From the NCBI GenBank assembly GCA_035911095.1, contig JAMHWF010000005.1:62001-126000 (forward strand): 64,000 nt of DNA. The letters run 5' to 3'. Both the position numbers and the translations under genes were made by a program. Below are positions 42,993-52,085 of the stretch, piece after piece. The notes beneath the pieces are model-generated. The model did no database searches, had not been told where the DNA came from, and saw nothing but the letters and a program-made list of their open reading frames with translations. This stretch comes from JAMHWF01 sp035911095. GTDB lineage: Bacteria > Pseudomonadota > Gammaproteobacteria > Burkholderiales > Burkholderiaceae_C. Every line of letters starts with the position of its first letter. Position 1 is the stretch's first letter.

Positions 42993-43691
42993 TCAGCCCG
43001 CAGGGCGGTTCAGCGCCTCGAGCCGCTCGATCGTGCCGACGTCGGTCCAGTCGCCGGGCCAGCGCTCGGCGCCCAGGCGGCGGGCCGCGATCGCGCGCTC
43101 CAGGCAGGGCCGCAGCGCCATCCGGGTGCCGGGCGCGACGCCGTCGACCAGGCCGGCGCGCATCAACCCGACGCTGGCCCAGGTGTAGCGGGGCTGGCCG
43201 TCGAGCGTCGCCAGGCCTTCGGCGTCGATCGCGAAGTCGCCCTGCGGGTGATGCGGCGCGTTCGGCACCAGCCACAGGTGGCCGAGCCGGTCGCTGCGCG
43301 CGAAGGCCGCGGCGTCGGTCGCATCGAACGCGAAGCCGGGCAGGAACACGTCGCCCGAGACGACCCAGAACGGGTCGTCCGGTGCCGCGGTCAGCAGCGG
43401 CAGCGCCTTGGCGATGCCGCCGGCCGTCTCGAGCGCGCCGCCGTGGTCGCGCCCCTCGAACGAGTAGGCGATACGCAACCCGAAGGCGCTGCCGTCGCCG
43501 AGGACGCGTGGGAACTGCGCTTCGAGCCAGGCGGTGTTGACGACCACCTCGCGCACGCCGGCGCGCGCCAGCGCCTCGAGGTGCCAGGCGATCAGCGGGC
43601 GGCCGCGCACGACGAGCAGGGGCTTCGGCGTGTGGTCGGTCAGCGGTCGCATCCGCTCGCCGCGGCCTGCCGCGAGGATCAGGGCTTTCAT
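42993..43691 (-). CDS. murU: N-acetylmuramate alpha-1-phosphate uridylyltransferase-like nucleotidyltransferase
   Basis: A 232-residue sugar-1-phosphate nucleotidyltransferase. MKALILAAGRGERMRPLTDHTPKPLL is the pyrophosphorylase signature; VVSGDVFLPGF has the metal Asp and DWTDVGTIERLEAL closes the domain. Length (single domain, no hexapeptide tail) and the context next to housekeeping genes fit MurU, which recycles MurNAc into UDP-MurNAc; a mannose or glucose nucleotidyltransferase role cannot be excluded. The ATG at 43691 is the only start that places the signature at the N-terminus. Divergent from tkt. Confidence 0.85.
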   Translation of the reverse strand: MKALILAAGRGERMRPLTDHTPKPLLVVRGRPLIAWHLEALARAGVREVVVNTAWLEAQFPRVLGDGSAFGLRIAYSFEGRDHGGALETAGGIAKALPLLTAAPDDPFWVVSGDVFLPGFAFDATDAAAFARSDRLGHLWLVPNAPHHPQGDFAIDAEGLATLDGQPRYTWASVGLMRAGLVDGVAPGTRMALRPCLERAIAARRLGAERWPGDWTDVGTIERLEALNRPAG

Positions 43692-43761
43692 CGCGCGGCA
43701 GTGTAGGAGTGCGCATCCCGCAGGCAGGGCCGTGGGTCCGGGGCCGGCGCGACCACGCCGG

Positions 43762-43767
43762 TAAAAT
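43762..43767 (+). promoter_or_regulatory. Candidate -10 box TAAAAT upstream of tkt
   Basis: TAAAAT stands 36 bases before the tkt ATG in GC-rich DNA, the only AT-rich hexamer of the 112-base divergent region murU/tkt. The -35 is not recognisable. Confidence 0.4.
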
Positions 43768-43803
43768 CCGACGTCCTTCCCACCCCGCAGCAGGAACGTG
43801 CGC

Positions 43804-45873
43804 ATGGCCCTGACCCAGGATGTCGACACGACGGCAATGGCCAACGCGATCCGCGCGCTGGCAATGGACGCGGTGCAGGCGGCCAACAGCGGCCACCCCG
43901 GCGCGCCGATGGGCATGGCCGAGATCGCGGTCGCGCTCTGGGGCCGGCACCTGAAGCACAACCCGGCCAACCCGCGCTGGCCCGACCGCGACCGCTTCGT
44001 GCTCAGCAACGGCCACGGCTCGATGCTGATCTACGCGCTGCTGCACCTGGCGGGCTACGACCTGCCGATGAGCGAGCTGCGCCGCTTCCGCCAGCTGCAC
44101 AGCAAGACGCCGGGCCATCCGGAGGTCGGCGTGACCCCCGGCGTCGAGACCACCACCGGCCCGCTGGGCCAGGGCCTGGCCAACGCGGTCGGCATGGCGC
44201 TGGCCGAGAAACTGCTCGCCGCCGAGTTCAACCGCCCCGGCCACGCGGTCGTCGACCACCACACCTACGTCTTCGCCGGCGACGGCTGCCTGATGGAAGG
44301 CATCAGCCACGAGGTTTGCGCGCTCGCCGGCGCCTGGAAGCTCGGCAAGCTCGTAGTTCTGTACGACGACAACGGCATCTCGATCGACGGCCAGGTCAAG
44401 CCCTGGTTCGTCGACGACACCGCGCGCCGCTTCGCCGCCTACGGCTGGCAGGTGATCCCTGGTGTCGATGGCCACGACGTCGGCGCGGTCGACATCGCGA
44501 TTGCCCAGGCCCGCGCCCGCGGCGACCGGCCCACGCTGATCCTCTGCCGCACGCAGATCGGCAAGGGCTCGCCGAACCGCGCCGGCACCGCCAAGGCGCA
44601 TGGCGAGGCGCTCGGGGCCGAAGAGATCCAGCTCACCCGGTCCGCCCTCGGCTGGACTCACGAGCCCTTCGTGATCCCCGAGTCGGTCTACGAATCCTGG
44701 GACGCCAAGACGGCAGGCGGCGCCGCCGAGGCCGCCTGGGAGGCGCGCTTCGCGCTCTACAAGGCCGCGCACCCCGAGGCCGCGGCCGCCTTCGAGCGGC
44801 GCACGCGCGGCGAGCTGCCGGCGGACTTTGCCGAGACCGCGGCCCAGATCGCCCTGGCTGCCCACGCGAAGGCCGAAGGTGTCGCCTCGCGCAAGGCGAG
44901 CCAGCTCGTGCTGGAGGCGCTGACTGCCGCGCTGCCCGAGCTGCTCGGTGGCAGCGCCGACCTGACCGGCTCGAACCTCACCAACACCTCGCACACGCCG
45001 CCGCTGCGCGTGGCTGACGACGGCGAGGTCGTCACCAGCGAAGGTCGCATCGGCCGCCACATCAACTACGGCGTGCGCGAGTTCGGCATGGCCGCGGTGA
45101 TGAACGGCATCGCGCTGCACGGGGGCTATCTGCCGTACGGCGGCACCTTCCTGACCTTCAGCGACTACAGCCGCAACGCGATCCGCATGGCCGCGCTGAT
45201 GAAGCTGCGCGTCGTCCACGTCTTCACCCACGACTCGATCGGCCTCGGCGAGGACGGGCCGACCCACCAGAGCATCGAGCACGCGGCCGCGCTGCGCCTG
45301 ATCCCGGGCCTGGAGGTCTGGCGCCCGGGCGACACCGTCGAGACCGCGGTGGCGTGGGCGAGCGCGGTCGAGAGCCGCGCGCGGCCGAGCGCGCTGTTGC
45401 TGTCGCGTCAGAACCTGGCCTACGCGGCCAAGCCGGCGCTCGACGGAGTGTCGCCGCAAGCACTTCTAGACGACATCGCGAAGGGCGCCTATGTGCTCGC
45501 CGAGCCAGCGGCCGCGGGGCTGAAGCGCAAGGCCGAGGCGGTGATCGTCGCCACCGGCTCCGAGGTGCAACTCGCGCTGGCGGCGCAGCGCCAGCTGGCG
45601 GAAGCCGGCATCGCGGTGCGCGTCGTCTCGATGCCGAGCACGACCCGCTTCGACCGCCAGGGTGTTGCCTACAAGAACGCCGTGCTGCCGCCGAAGCTGC
45701 CGCGCATCGCGGTCGAGGCCGGCGTCACCGACTTCTGGTGGAAGTACGGCTGCGCTGCCGTGGTCGGCATCGACACCTATGGCGAATCCGCCCCCGCGGG
45801 CGACCTCTTCCGCCACTTCGGATTTACCGCCGACAACCTCGCGGCCACGGTACGCACCGTGCTTGGACGCTGA
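43804..45873 (+). CDS. tkt: Transketolase
   Basis: A 689-residue thiamine-diphosphate enzyme of the pentose phosphate and, where present, Calvin cycle. Motifs: ANSGHPGAPMGMAEIAV at the N-terminus, GDGCLMEGISHEVCALAGAW for the cofactor and Mg, and DSIGLGEDGPTHQ in the pyrimidine domain. The ATG at 43804 has AGGA eight bases upstream; an in-frame GTG at 43798 is too close to that site. gap follows 110 bases downstream. Between them (45886-45901) CCGGCCC and GGGCCGG form a hairpin without a T tract, so read-through to gap is likely. Length is normal. Confidence 0.97.
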   Translation: MALTQDVDTTAMANAIRALAMDAVQAANSGHPGAPMGMAEIAVALWGRHLKHNPANPRWPDRDRFVLSNGHGSMLIYALLHLAGYDLPMSELRRFRQLHSKTPGHPEVGVTPGVETTTGPLGQGLANAVGMALAEKLLAAEFNRPGHAVVDHHTYVFAGDGCLMEGISHEVCALAGAWKLGKLVVLYDDNGISIDGQVKPWFVDDTARRFAAYGWQVIPGVDGHDVGAVDIAIAQARARGDRPTLILCRTQIGKGSPNRAGTAKAHGEALGAEEIQLTRSALGWTHEPFVIPESVYESWDAKTAGGAAEAAWEARFALYKAAHPEAAAAFERRTRGELPADFAETAAQIALAAHAKAEGVASRKASQLVLEALTAALPELLGGSADLTGSNLTNTSHTPPLRVADDGEVVTSEGRIGRHINYGVREFGMAAVMNGIALHGGYLPYGGTFLTFSDYSRNAIRMAALMKLRVVHVFTHDSIGLGEDGPTHQSIEHAAALRLIPGLEVWRPGDTVETAVAWASAVESRARPSALLLSRQNLAYAAKPALDGVSPQALLDDIAKGAYVLAEPAAAGLKRKAEAVIVATGSEVQLALAAQRQLAEAGIAVRVVSMPSTTRFDRQGVAYKNAVLPPKLPRIAVEAGVTDFWWKYGCAAVVGIDTYGESAPAGDLFRHFGFTADNLAATVRTVLGR

Positions 45874-45983
45874 GGTCGGGCGCCACCGGCCCCAGGGCCG
45901 GAACGAGGCGGTTGCAAGCTGTGCCGTTCCCGCGACAAGCTGCTGACCACACCCCTTTCCCTGACCTACGGAGATAGACGGAC

Positions 45984-46982
45984 ATGAGCATCAAGATCGG
46001 CATCAACGGCTTCGGCCGCATCGGGCGCATGGTGTTTCGGGCGGCGATCGCCAACCACAAGGACATCGAGGTGGTCGCCATCAACGACCTGCTCGAGCCC
46101 GACTACCTCGCCTACATGCTGGGCTACGACTCGGTGCACGGCCGCTTCAAGGGCGAGGTGAAGGTCGACGGCAATACGCTGATCGTCAACGGCAAGAAGA
46201 TCCGCCTGACCGCGGTGAAGGACCCGGCCGAGCTGAAGTGGGGCGAGGTCGGCGCCGACGTCGTCGTCGAGTCGACCGGCCTGTTCCTGACCAAGGAAAC
46301 CTGCGAGAAGCACCTGGCCGCCGGCGCCAAGAAGGTGATCATGTCGGCGCCGTCGAAGGACGACACGCCGATGTTCGTCTACGGCGTCAACGACAAGACC
46401 TACAAGGGTCAGGCGATCGTCTCCAACGCCTCGTGCACGACGAACTGTCTGGCGCCGATCGCCAAGGTGCTGAACGACAACTTCGGCATCAAGCGCGGCC
46501 TGATGACGACGGTGCACGCCGCCACCGCGACCCAGAAGACGGTCGACGGCCCGAGCAACAAGGACTGGCGCGGCGGCCGCGGCATCCTCGAGAACATCAT
46601 TCCGTCGTCGACCGGCGCCGCGAAGGCCGTCGGTGTCGTGATCCCCGAGCTGAACAAGAAGCTCACCGGCATGGCCTTCCGCGTGCCGACCTCCGACGTC
46701 TCGGTCGTCGACCTGACGGTCGAGCTGAACAAGGAGGCCAGCTACAAGGACGTTTGCGCCGCGATGAAGGCGGCGTCGGAAGGCCCGATGAAGGGCGTGC
46801 TCGGCTACACCGAGCACAAGGTCGTCTCGACCGACTTCCGCGGCGAGGAACTGACCTCGGTCTTCGACGCCGAGGCCGGCATCGCGCTCGACCCGACCTT
46901 CGTCAAGGTCGTCGCCTGGTACGACAACGAATGGGGCTACTCGAACAAGGTGCTCGAGATGGTCCGCGTGATCGCCGCCTGA
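45984..46982 (+). CDS. gap: Glyceraldehyde-3-phosphate dehydrogenase, type I
   Basis: A 332-residue glycolytic/gluconeogenic enzyme. IGINGFGRIGRMVFRAA is the NAD loop, SNASCTTNCLAPIAKVL holds the catalytic Cys, and HAATATQKTVDGPSNKDWRGGRG and WYDNEWGYSNKVLEM complete the family pattern. The ribosome site GGAGATAGACGGAC lies upstream of the ATG. It follows tkt, a common arrangement in this group, and ends at a strong terminator. No pgk is present downstream in the window. Confidence 0.97.
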   Translation: MSIKIGINGFGRIGRMVFRAAIANHKDIEVVAINDLLEPDYLAYMLGYDSVHGRFKGEVKVDGNTLIVNGKKIRLTAVKDPAELKWGEVGADVVVESTGLFLTKETCEKHLAAGAKKVIMSAPSKDDTPMFVYGVNDKTYKGQAIVSNASCTTNCLAPIAKVLNDNFGIKRGLMTTVHAATATQKTVDGPSNKDWRGGRGILENIIPSSTGAAKAVGVVIPELNKKLTGMAFRVPTSDVSVVDLTVELNKEASYKDVCAAMKAASEGPMKGVLGYTEHKVVSTDFRGEELTSVFDAEAGIALDPTFVKVVAWYDNEWGYSNKVLEMVRVIAA

Positions 46983-47003
46983 GTCCGGCGCGATCCCGAC
47001 CCG

Positions 47004-47028
47004 AAGGGCCGCCTCGCGGCCCTTTTTC
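47004..47028 (+). terminator. Rho-independent terminator after gap
   Basis: AAGGGCCGC and GCGGCCCTT form a perfect 9-bp stem with a CTC loop, followed by TTTTTC. It begins 22 bases after the gap stop. The remaining 240 bases up to the protease gene hold no other gene; TAGACT at 47235-47240 is a weak -10 candidate for the protease. Confidence 0.88.
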
Positions 47029-47270
47029 TTTGCCGGCGTGGTGGCGCGGGCGCCGGCCGTGCCTGCGGGTGAGGCGATGGCTGCGTGGCGCAGGGAGGCG
47101 GTGCAGGTCTGCGACCGACACGCCCCTTACCTGCTGTTGCGCGGTGTCGTGCGGTGCCCGCAGCCCGTGACCGCGGCTGACCTGCGTGGGATCGCCCTGG
47201 CGGGGGCTGGCCACACGGCAGGGGTGCCCGTGCCTAGACTTGCGGACCCTCGTTTCCGCCCGACACCCCG

Positions 47271-49376
47271 ATGTCTGCCCACTCCGCTCCCTGTTCCTCC
47301 GCATCGCGGCGCCTCGCGCGTCGCGCCGGCGCGGCCCTGGTCTGTCTCGCGCTCGGCAGCGCGGCGGCGGTCGCCGCGGCCGCCGAGCGGGCCGGCGGGC
47401 CGGCGGCGCGCCCGGCCCAGGCACCGGCGGCCGACCAGCGCGAGGCCCGCGTGATCGTCCGCTTCCGCGAGCCGGCGGCGGCGCTCGCGGCCTCGACGCG
47501 CGAGTCGGCGCAGGCCCTGCAGGCGCGCCGCGCGAGCCAGGCGCGCGAGCTCGGCCTGCGCTTCGGCGTCGCCCTCGAAGCCGGGCGCGCGCTGAGCGTC
47601 AACACGCAGGCGCTGCGCGCCCGCGGCATCGACGCCGCGAGCCTCGCGCGCCATCTCGCCGAGCAGCCGGAGGTCGCCTACGCCGTGCCGGACCAGCGCC
47701 GCCGTGCCTTCGCGGCGCCGAACGACCCGCTCTACACCAGCGGTCCGGCCGCGACCGGCCCCGCATCGGGTCAGTGGTACCTGCGTGCGCCGAGCACCGA
47801 GTCGCCGTCGTCGATCGATGCCGAAGGGGCCTGGGCCCTGCAGCGCGGCAGCGCCGCAACCGTTGTCGCGGTGCTCGACACCGGCGTGCGCTTCGACCAC
47901 GGCGACCTGCTGCGCACGACCGCTGGGGGCAAGCTGCTGCCGGGCTACGACATGGTCGACGACGTCGAGATCGCCAACGACGGCGACGGCCGCGACGCCG
48001 ACCCGAGCGACCCCGGCGACTGGCTGACGCTCACCGAGGTGCTGACTCCGAACGGCACTTTCGAAGGCTGCGCCGACGGCGCGGTGCCCAGCTCCTGGCA
48101 CGGCACGCTCACCGCCAGCCTGGTCGGCGCGCTGACCGGCAACGGCATCGGCATGGCGGGCTCGGCACCCGGGGTCACCCTGCTGCCGGTGCGCGTGCTC
48201 GGCAAGTGCGGCGGCTTCGACAGCGACATCATCGACGGCATGCGCTGGGCCGCTGGCCTCCAGGTGCCGGGGCTGCCGCTCAACCCGAACCCGGCCAAGG
48301 TGCTGAACCTGAGCCTCGGCGGCACCGGGGCCTGTTCGGCGGCGTACCTGGACGTGATGCGCGAACTCGACGCGCTCGGCGTCGTCGTCGTCGCCGCGGC
48401 CGGCAACACCACCGGCCATGCGGTCGGCACGCCGGCCAACTGCCCGGGCGTGATCGGCGTCACCGGCTTGCGCCATGTCGGCACCAAGGTCGGCTTCTCG
48501 GACCTCGGGCCCGAGATCTCGATCGCCGCGCCGGGCGGCAACTGCGTCAACATCGACGAAGGCAGCCCCTGCCTGTACCCGATCCTGGGGGCGACGAACG
48601 CCGGCACGACCACGCCCGTCGCCAACAGTACGGTGTTCACCGACGCCTACAACATCAGCGTCGGCACCAGCTTCGCCGCGCCGCTGGTGGCTGGCACCGC
48701 GGCGCTGATGCTCGCGGCCCGGCCGACGCTCGAGCCGGACGAACTGCTGCAGCGCATGAAGGCCACGGCCCGCCCGTTCCCGACCACCGGCGGCGACAAC
48801 GGCGACGGCACGGTCGTGCCGCAGTGCACCGCGCCGCAGCTCGACGCCAACGGCGATCCGGTCGACCAGTTGCAGTGCTACTGCACCACCGCCACCTGCG
48901 GCGCCGGCATGCTCGACGCGCGGGCGGCGGTCGCCTCGGTGTTGTCGCTGGTGCCCTCGATTGCGGTGTCGCCGGCGGCGCCGGTAGCGGGCACGCCGGT
49001 CGTGTTCGACGCCAGCGGCTCGACCGTGCCTTCAGGGCGCAGCATCGCGGCCTACCGCTGGTCGATCGTCCAGGGCGGGGGCATCGTCAGCGCCTTTGTC
49101 GGCGCGACTGACGGCACCCGCGCGACGCTGACGCCGAGCGGCGCCGGCAGTTTCACCGTCGGCCTCGCGCTCACCGACGACCTGGGCGATACCACGACGA
49201 CGACACAGGCGGTCACCGTGACGGCGGCGGCGGGCGGCGGCGGTTCTGGCGGCGAGAACGGTGGCGGTGGAGGAGGCGGGGGCGGCGGCGGTGCGTTCGA
49301 CCCCGCATGGGGCCTGGGCCTGGCGCTGGCCGTGATCGGCCTGCGTCGCCTGCGCCGATACCCCGGCGGCGCGTGA
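47271..49376 (+). CDS. Secreted S8 subtilisin-like protease with GlyGly-CTERM-like tail (first of tandem pair)
   Basis: A 701-residue exported protease. Signal peptide: RRLARRAGAALVCLALGSAAAVAAAA. A propeptide of about 100 residues is followed by the S8 domain with Asp203 (VLDTGVRFDHGD), His277 (SWHGTLTASLVGA) and Ser467 (GTSFAAPLVAGTAALM), so the triad is complete. A PKD-like domain (FDASGSTVPSGRSIAAYRWS) occupies residues about 565-655. The end has a poly-Gly run, a hydrophobic helix (WGLGLALAVIGL) and a basic RRLRR, the layout of GlyGly-CTERM sorting tails. Such tails are processed by rhombosortase, which this window encodes at 25.4 kb. The paralog follows after 242 bases. Confidence 0.88.
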   Translation: MSAHSAPCSSASRRLARRAGAALVCLALGSAAAVAAAAERAGGPAARPAQAPAADQREARVIVRFREPAAALAASTRESAQALQARRASQARELGLRFGVALEAGRALSVNTQALRARGIDAASLARHLAEQPEVAYAVPDQRRRAFAAPNDPLYTSGPAATGPASGQWYLRAPSTESPSSIDAEGAWALQRGSAATVVAVLDTGVRFDHGDLLRTTAGGKLLPGYDMVDDVEIANDGDGRDADPSDPGDWLTLTEVLTPNGTFEGCADGAVPSSWHGTLTASLVGALTGNGIGMAGSAPGVTLLPVRVLGKCGGFDSDIIDGMRWAAGLQVPGLPLNPNPAKVLNLSLGGTGACSAAYLDVMRELDALGVVVVAAAGNTTGHAVGTPANCPGVIGVTGLRHVGTKVGFSDLGPEISIAAPGGNCVNIDEGSPCLYPILGATNAGTTTPVANSTVFTDAYNISVGTSFAAPLVAGTAALMLAARPTLEPDELLQRMKATARPFPTTGGDNGDGTVVPQCTAPQLDANGDPVDQLQCYCTTATCGAGMLDARAAVASVLSLVPSIAVSPAAPVAGTPVVFDASGSTVPSGRSIAAYRWSIVQGGGIVSAFVGATDGTRATLTPSGAGSFTVGLALTDDLGDTTTTTQAVTVTAAAGGGGSGGENGGGGGGGGGGGAFDPAWGLGLALAVIGLRRLRRYPGGA

Positions 49377-49618
49377 ACCGTACTCGCGACCCGCGGGCCC
49401 GCGATGGCGGCGGCCCGGGGGCTGCGGCCGTGACGTGGCATCCGGCCGTTTCCGGCCGCCCGGCGGGCGCGGTGGCGGTGGTGCCCGGGCGGCGCGGCCG
49501 CAAGTCACGGGGCACCGGCCGGTCGGCTGGCCCGATCAGGCATGATGCCCGCCCCCTTTCGAGCGACGCCGCTGTGGCGCGCTTCGGCCCCCGGGACGGT
49601 CTCTGTAGGGAGCTTGCA

Positions 49619-51277
49619 ATGGATACGAAACAGTTCGGTCGCGCCTGCCATCGCGCGACGGTGGCGCACCGGGTCGCAGCCGTCCTGGGCGCCGTGGGCA
49701 TGGGATTCGCCTGCACCTCGGCGCTCGCCGCGGTGCCCGCCAACGGGCCGCTGAAGCGCGCCGCGCCCCGCGCGGACGCACCGGTGCCGGGGCTGATCGT
49801 CAAGCTGCGCGAGGTGCCGGCCACCTCGATACGGCGCGAGACGGCGCAGCAGGAGCGCGTCCGCCTCACCCGCGCCTTCGACCGCGCGCCGCTCCCGGCC
49901 GGCCTGACGCGCGACCTCGCCGACCGCACCCACACGGTGCGCTGGGCGCGGCCGCTGGACGCCGCCGAGGCGGCGCGGCAGCTCGCCGCGCTGCAAGCCA
50001 ATCCGGAGGTCGAATGGGCGGTGGCCGACAGCTACGAGCACGCCCAGCAGGCCAGCGGTGCGCCGAACGATCCCCTCTACGCCGACCAGTGGTGGTTGTC
50101 TGCAGGGGCCACGGGCGGCGCGCCGGGCATCGCCTCCGCCTGGTCCAGCGTGGCCGGTGGCGACATCCCGGTCGCGGTGCTCGACACCGGCCTGCGTCGC
50201 GCGCACCCCGACCTCGGCGGCACACGCTTCGCGACCGGCTACGACCTGGTGACCGACGAAGACGGCACGGCCGGTGACGGCGACGGCCCCGACGCGGACT
50301 TCGACGACCCCGGTGACGCGACGTTCTACGGCGAGTGCACAGACGACCCGACCTACGTCCAGGAGAGCAGCTGGCACGGCAGCTTCATCGCCGGGCAGAT
50401 CGGCGCCGTCACCGGCAATGCGGTCGGCGTCGCCGGGGTGAACCCCTCGGCCCGCGTGGTCAGCGTGCGGGTGGCCGGCAAGTGCGGTGCGCTCGTCAGC
50501 GACATCGTCGCCGGCATGCGCTGGGCGGCGGGCCTCACGGTCAGCGGCGTGCCGGCCAACCCTTACCCGGCGCGCATCGTCAACATCTCCTTCGGCAGCG
50601 CCAACACCGACTGCACGCCGTACCAGTCGACGATCGACGCGCTGCGCAGTGCAGGCGTCCTGGTGATCGCGGCGGCCGGCAACAGCTCGGCGATCGTGCA
50701 CCGCCCGGCGCGCTGCAGCGGCGTGCTCGCGGTGGGCGCGGTGACGCGCAGCGGTGTCAAGACGAGCTACTCGAACGCCGGCGCCCAGGTCGGCCTCTCG
50801 ACGGTCGGCGGCGACTTCGATACCACGTATGGCGACGGCGGCCTGATGTCGACCCTGAACACCGGCGTGTCAGCGCCGCTGCTCGACAGCTACGGCGTCA
50901 AGAGCGGCACCAGCTTCTCGACCCCGATCGTCTCGGGCGTCGCCTCGCTGATGCTGGCGGTGAACCCGAGCCTGACGGTCGACCAGCTCGTCGAGGGGCT
51001 GAAGACGACCGCGCGCCCGCACGTCACCGGCGTCGCTGGGCTCTCCGCCTGCGCAGCGAACGTCGAACAAGGCCACTGCCTGTGCACCACCGGCACCTGC
51101 GGCGCCGGCCTGCTTGATGCGCCGGCCGCGGTCGCCTGGGCAGCCAACCCGGCGAGCGGGCCGGACGACGGTGACGGCGGTGACGACGGCGGCGGTGGCG
51201 GGGCGCTCGGCCTCGTCTGGCTGCTGGGGGTGTCGGCCGCGGTGCTGGCGCTGGCCCGCACGCGGCGCCGGCACTGA
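49619..51277 (+). CDS. Secreted S8 subtilisin-like protease with GlyGly-CTERM-like tail (second of tandem pair)
   Basis: A 552-residue exported protease, paralogous to the upstream gene but without its PKD-like domain. Signal: VAAVLGAVGMGFACTSALA. Triad: Asp189 (VLDTGLRRAHPDL), His253 (SWHGSFIAGQIGAV), Ser432 (GTSFSTPIVSGVASLML). Shared with the paralog are GKCG..DI.DGMRWAAGL-like sequence and CTTGTCGAGLLDA before the tail, so Cys positions are conserved. The C-terminus GGGGGALGLVWLLGVSAAVL followed by ALARTRRRH is a good GlyGly-CTERM. The ATG at 49619 has AGGGAG upstream; the frame runs on to 49307 but lacks coding signals there. The gap 49377-49618 shows no gene. Confidence 0.9.
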   Translation: MDTKQFGRACHRATVAHRVAAVLGAVGMGFACTSALAAVPANGPLKRAAPRADAPVPGLIVKLREVPATSIRRETAQQERVRLTRAFDRAPLPAGLTRDLADRTHTVRWARPLDAAEAARQLAALQANPEVEWAVADSYEHAQQASGAPNDPLYADQWWLSAGATGGAPGIASAWSSVAGGDIPVAVLDTGLRRAHPDLGGTRFATGYDLVTDEDGTAGDGDGPDADFDDPGDATFYGECTDDPTYVQESSWHGSFIAGQIGAVTGNAVGVAGVNPSARVVSVRVAGKCGALVSDIVAGMRWAAGLTVSGVPANPYPARIVNISFGSANTDCTPYQSTIDALRSAGVLVIAAAGNSSAIVHRPARCSGVLAVGAVTRSGVKTSYSNAGAQVGLSTVGGDFDTTYGDGGLMSTLNTGVSAPLLDSYGVKSGTSFSTPIVSGVASLMLAVNPSLTVDQLVEGLKTTARPHVTGVAGLSACAANVEQGHCLCTTGTCGAGLLDAPAAVAWAANPASGPDDGDGGDDGGGGGALGLVWLLGVSAAVLALARTRRRH

Positions 51278-51301
51278 GGCCGGCGCAGAGCGCCTGGCCT
51301 C
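51276..51301. terminator. Possible hairpin between convergent protease and SPOR genes
   Basis: GAGGCC-G-GCGC and GCGC-CT-GGCCTC pair with an AGA loop and a small bulge; the left arm overlaps the protease stop codon. No T tract follows, so termination is uncertain on either strand. Confidence 0.3.
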
Positions 51302-51308
51302 CCGCCGT

Positions 51309-52085
51309 CTAAGGGGCGGCCGACGCCGCTGAGCCTGGCGCCGCCGGGGCGCAGGCCTCGAAGCGCAGCGCCGCCAGCGTCGGCTCGTCGAGTGCCGCCA
51401 GGCGCGCGGGCACGCCGGTCTCGACCGGTTCGAGGCGCAGGCGGTGCTCGACACGCGGCGCCTGCGTCTGCACGACGCGCGCGGTCCGGATGCCGCGCAG
51501 GCCGAGGCGCTCCAGCGCCAGGGTGGCCTCGGCCCGGCTCGGGTGGGCGCCGAGCGTCAGGCCCGGGGCCAGCTCGGAATCGGCCGGCAGCCGCTCGCGG
51601 AACAGGTTGGGCAGGCGCTGCAGTTCGTCGAGCTTGCGGCCGACGGCCTCGTCGTCGGCGAAGCGGCCCATGTAGAGGATCCATTCGCCGGGCCGGTCCT
51701 CGCTGCGCAGCGCCAGGCGTGCGGCATCGACGCCGGGCAGCGCGGCGGCAAGCAGGGTGTCTCGGGCGCGGGCCGCCGCATCGACGTCGGCCAGCGGGGC
51801 GGAATCGAGGCAGGCAGGTGCCCGCATCGCCCTCGACGCCGACCCGGCAGGGCCGGCCGCCGTCGCGGGCAGGTCTCCGGGCAGATCGCCGGGCAAGGCG
51901 GCCCCGCTGGCGGGGGCCAGCGGCGCGACGATATGCATCCGCTCGCGGTCGACCTGGCGGTTGAGCCGCTCGGGCTCGCGGTGGCCGCCGGCCGGTGCGC
52001 CGGTCCAGCCGTCGAGCCAGCCGCGGCTCCAGGTCCAGACCAGCAGGTTCGCCAGCAGCAGCGCTGCGGCGAGCGCCCTCAGCAT
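51309..52085 (-). CDS. SPOR-like membrane-anchored protein
   Basis: A 258-residue protein with an immediate N-terminal TM helix (LRALAAALLLANLLVWTW) and a periplasmic domain. The part EWILYMGRFADDEAVGRKLDEL followed by LGAHPSRAEATLALERLGL has the SPOR-type alternation (W.v..G.f......a..l...l / ...G.f.....A...l..L). SPOR domains bind denuded peptidoglycan at division sites. The start ATG overlaps the birA stop by seven bases, so expression is coupled. In several Burkholderiales a pantothenate kinase gene (coaX) lies between birA and this gene; it is missing here. Domain assignment is moderate. Confidence 0.65.
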   Translation of the reverse strand: MLRALAAALLLANLLVWTWSRGWLDGWTGAPAGGHREPERLNRQVDRERMHIVAPLAPASGAALPGDLPGDLPATAAGPAGSASRAMRAPACLDSAPLADVDAAARARDTLLAAALPGVDAARLALRSEDRPGEWILYMGRFADDEAVGRKLDELQRLPNLFRERLPADSELAPGLTLGAHPSRAEATLALERLGLRGIRTARVVQTQAPRVEHRLRLEPVETGVPARLAALDEPTLAALRFEACAPAAPGSAASAAP

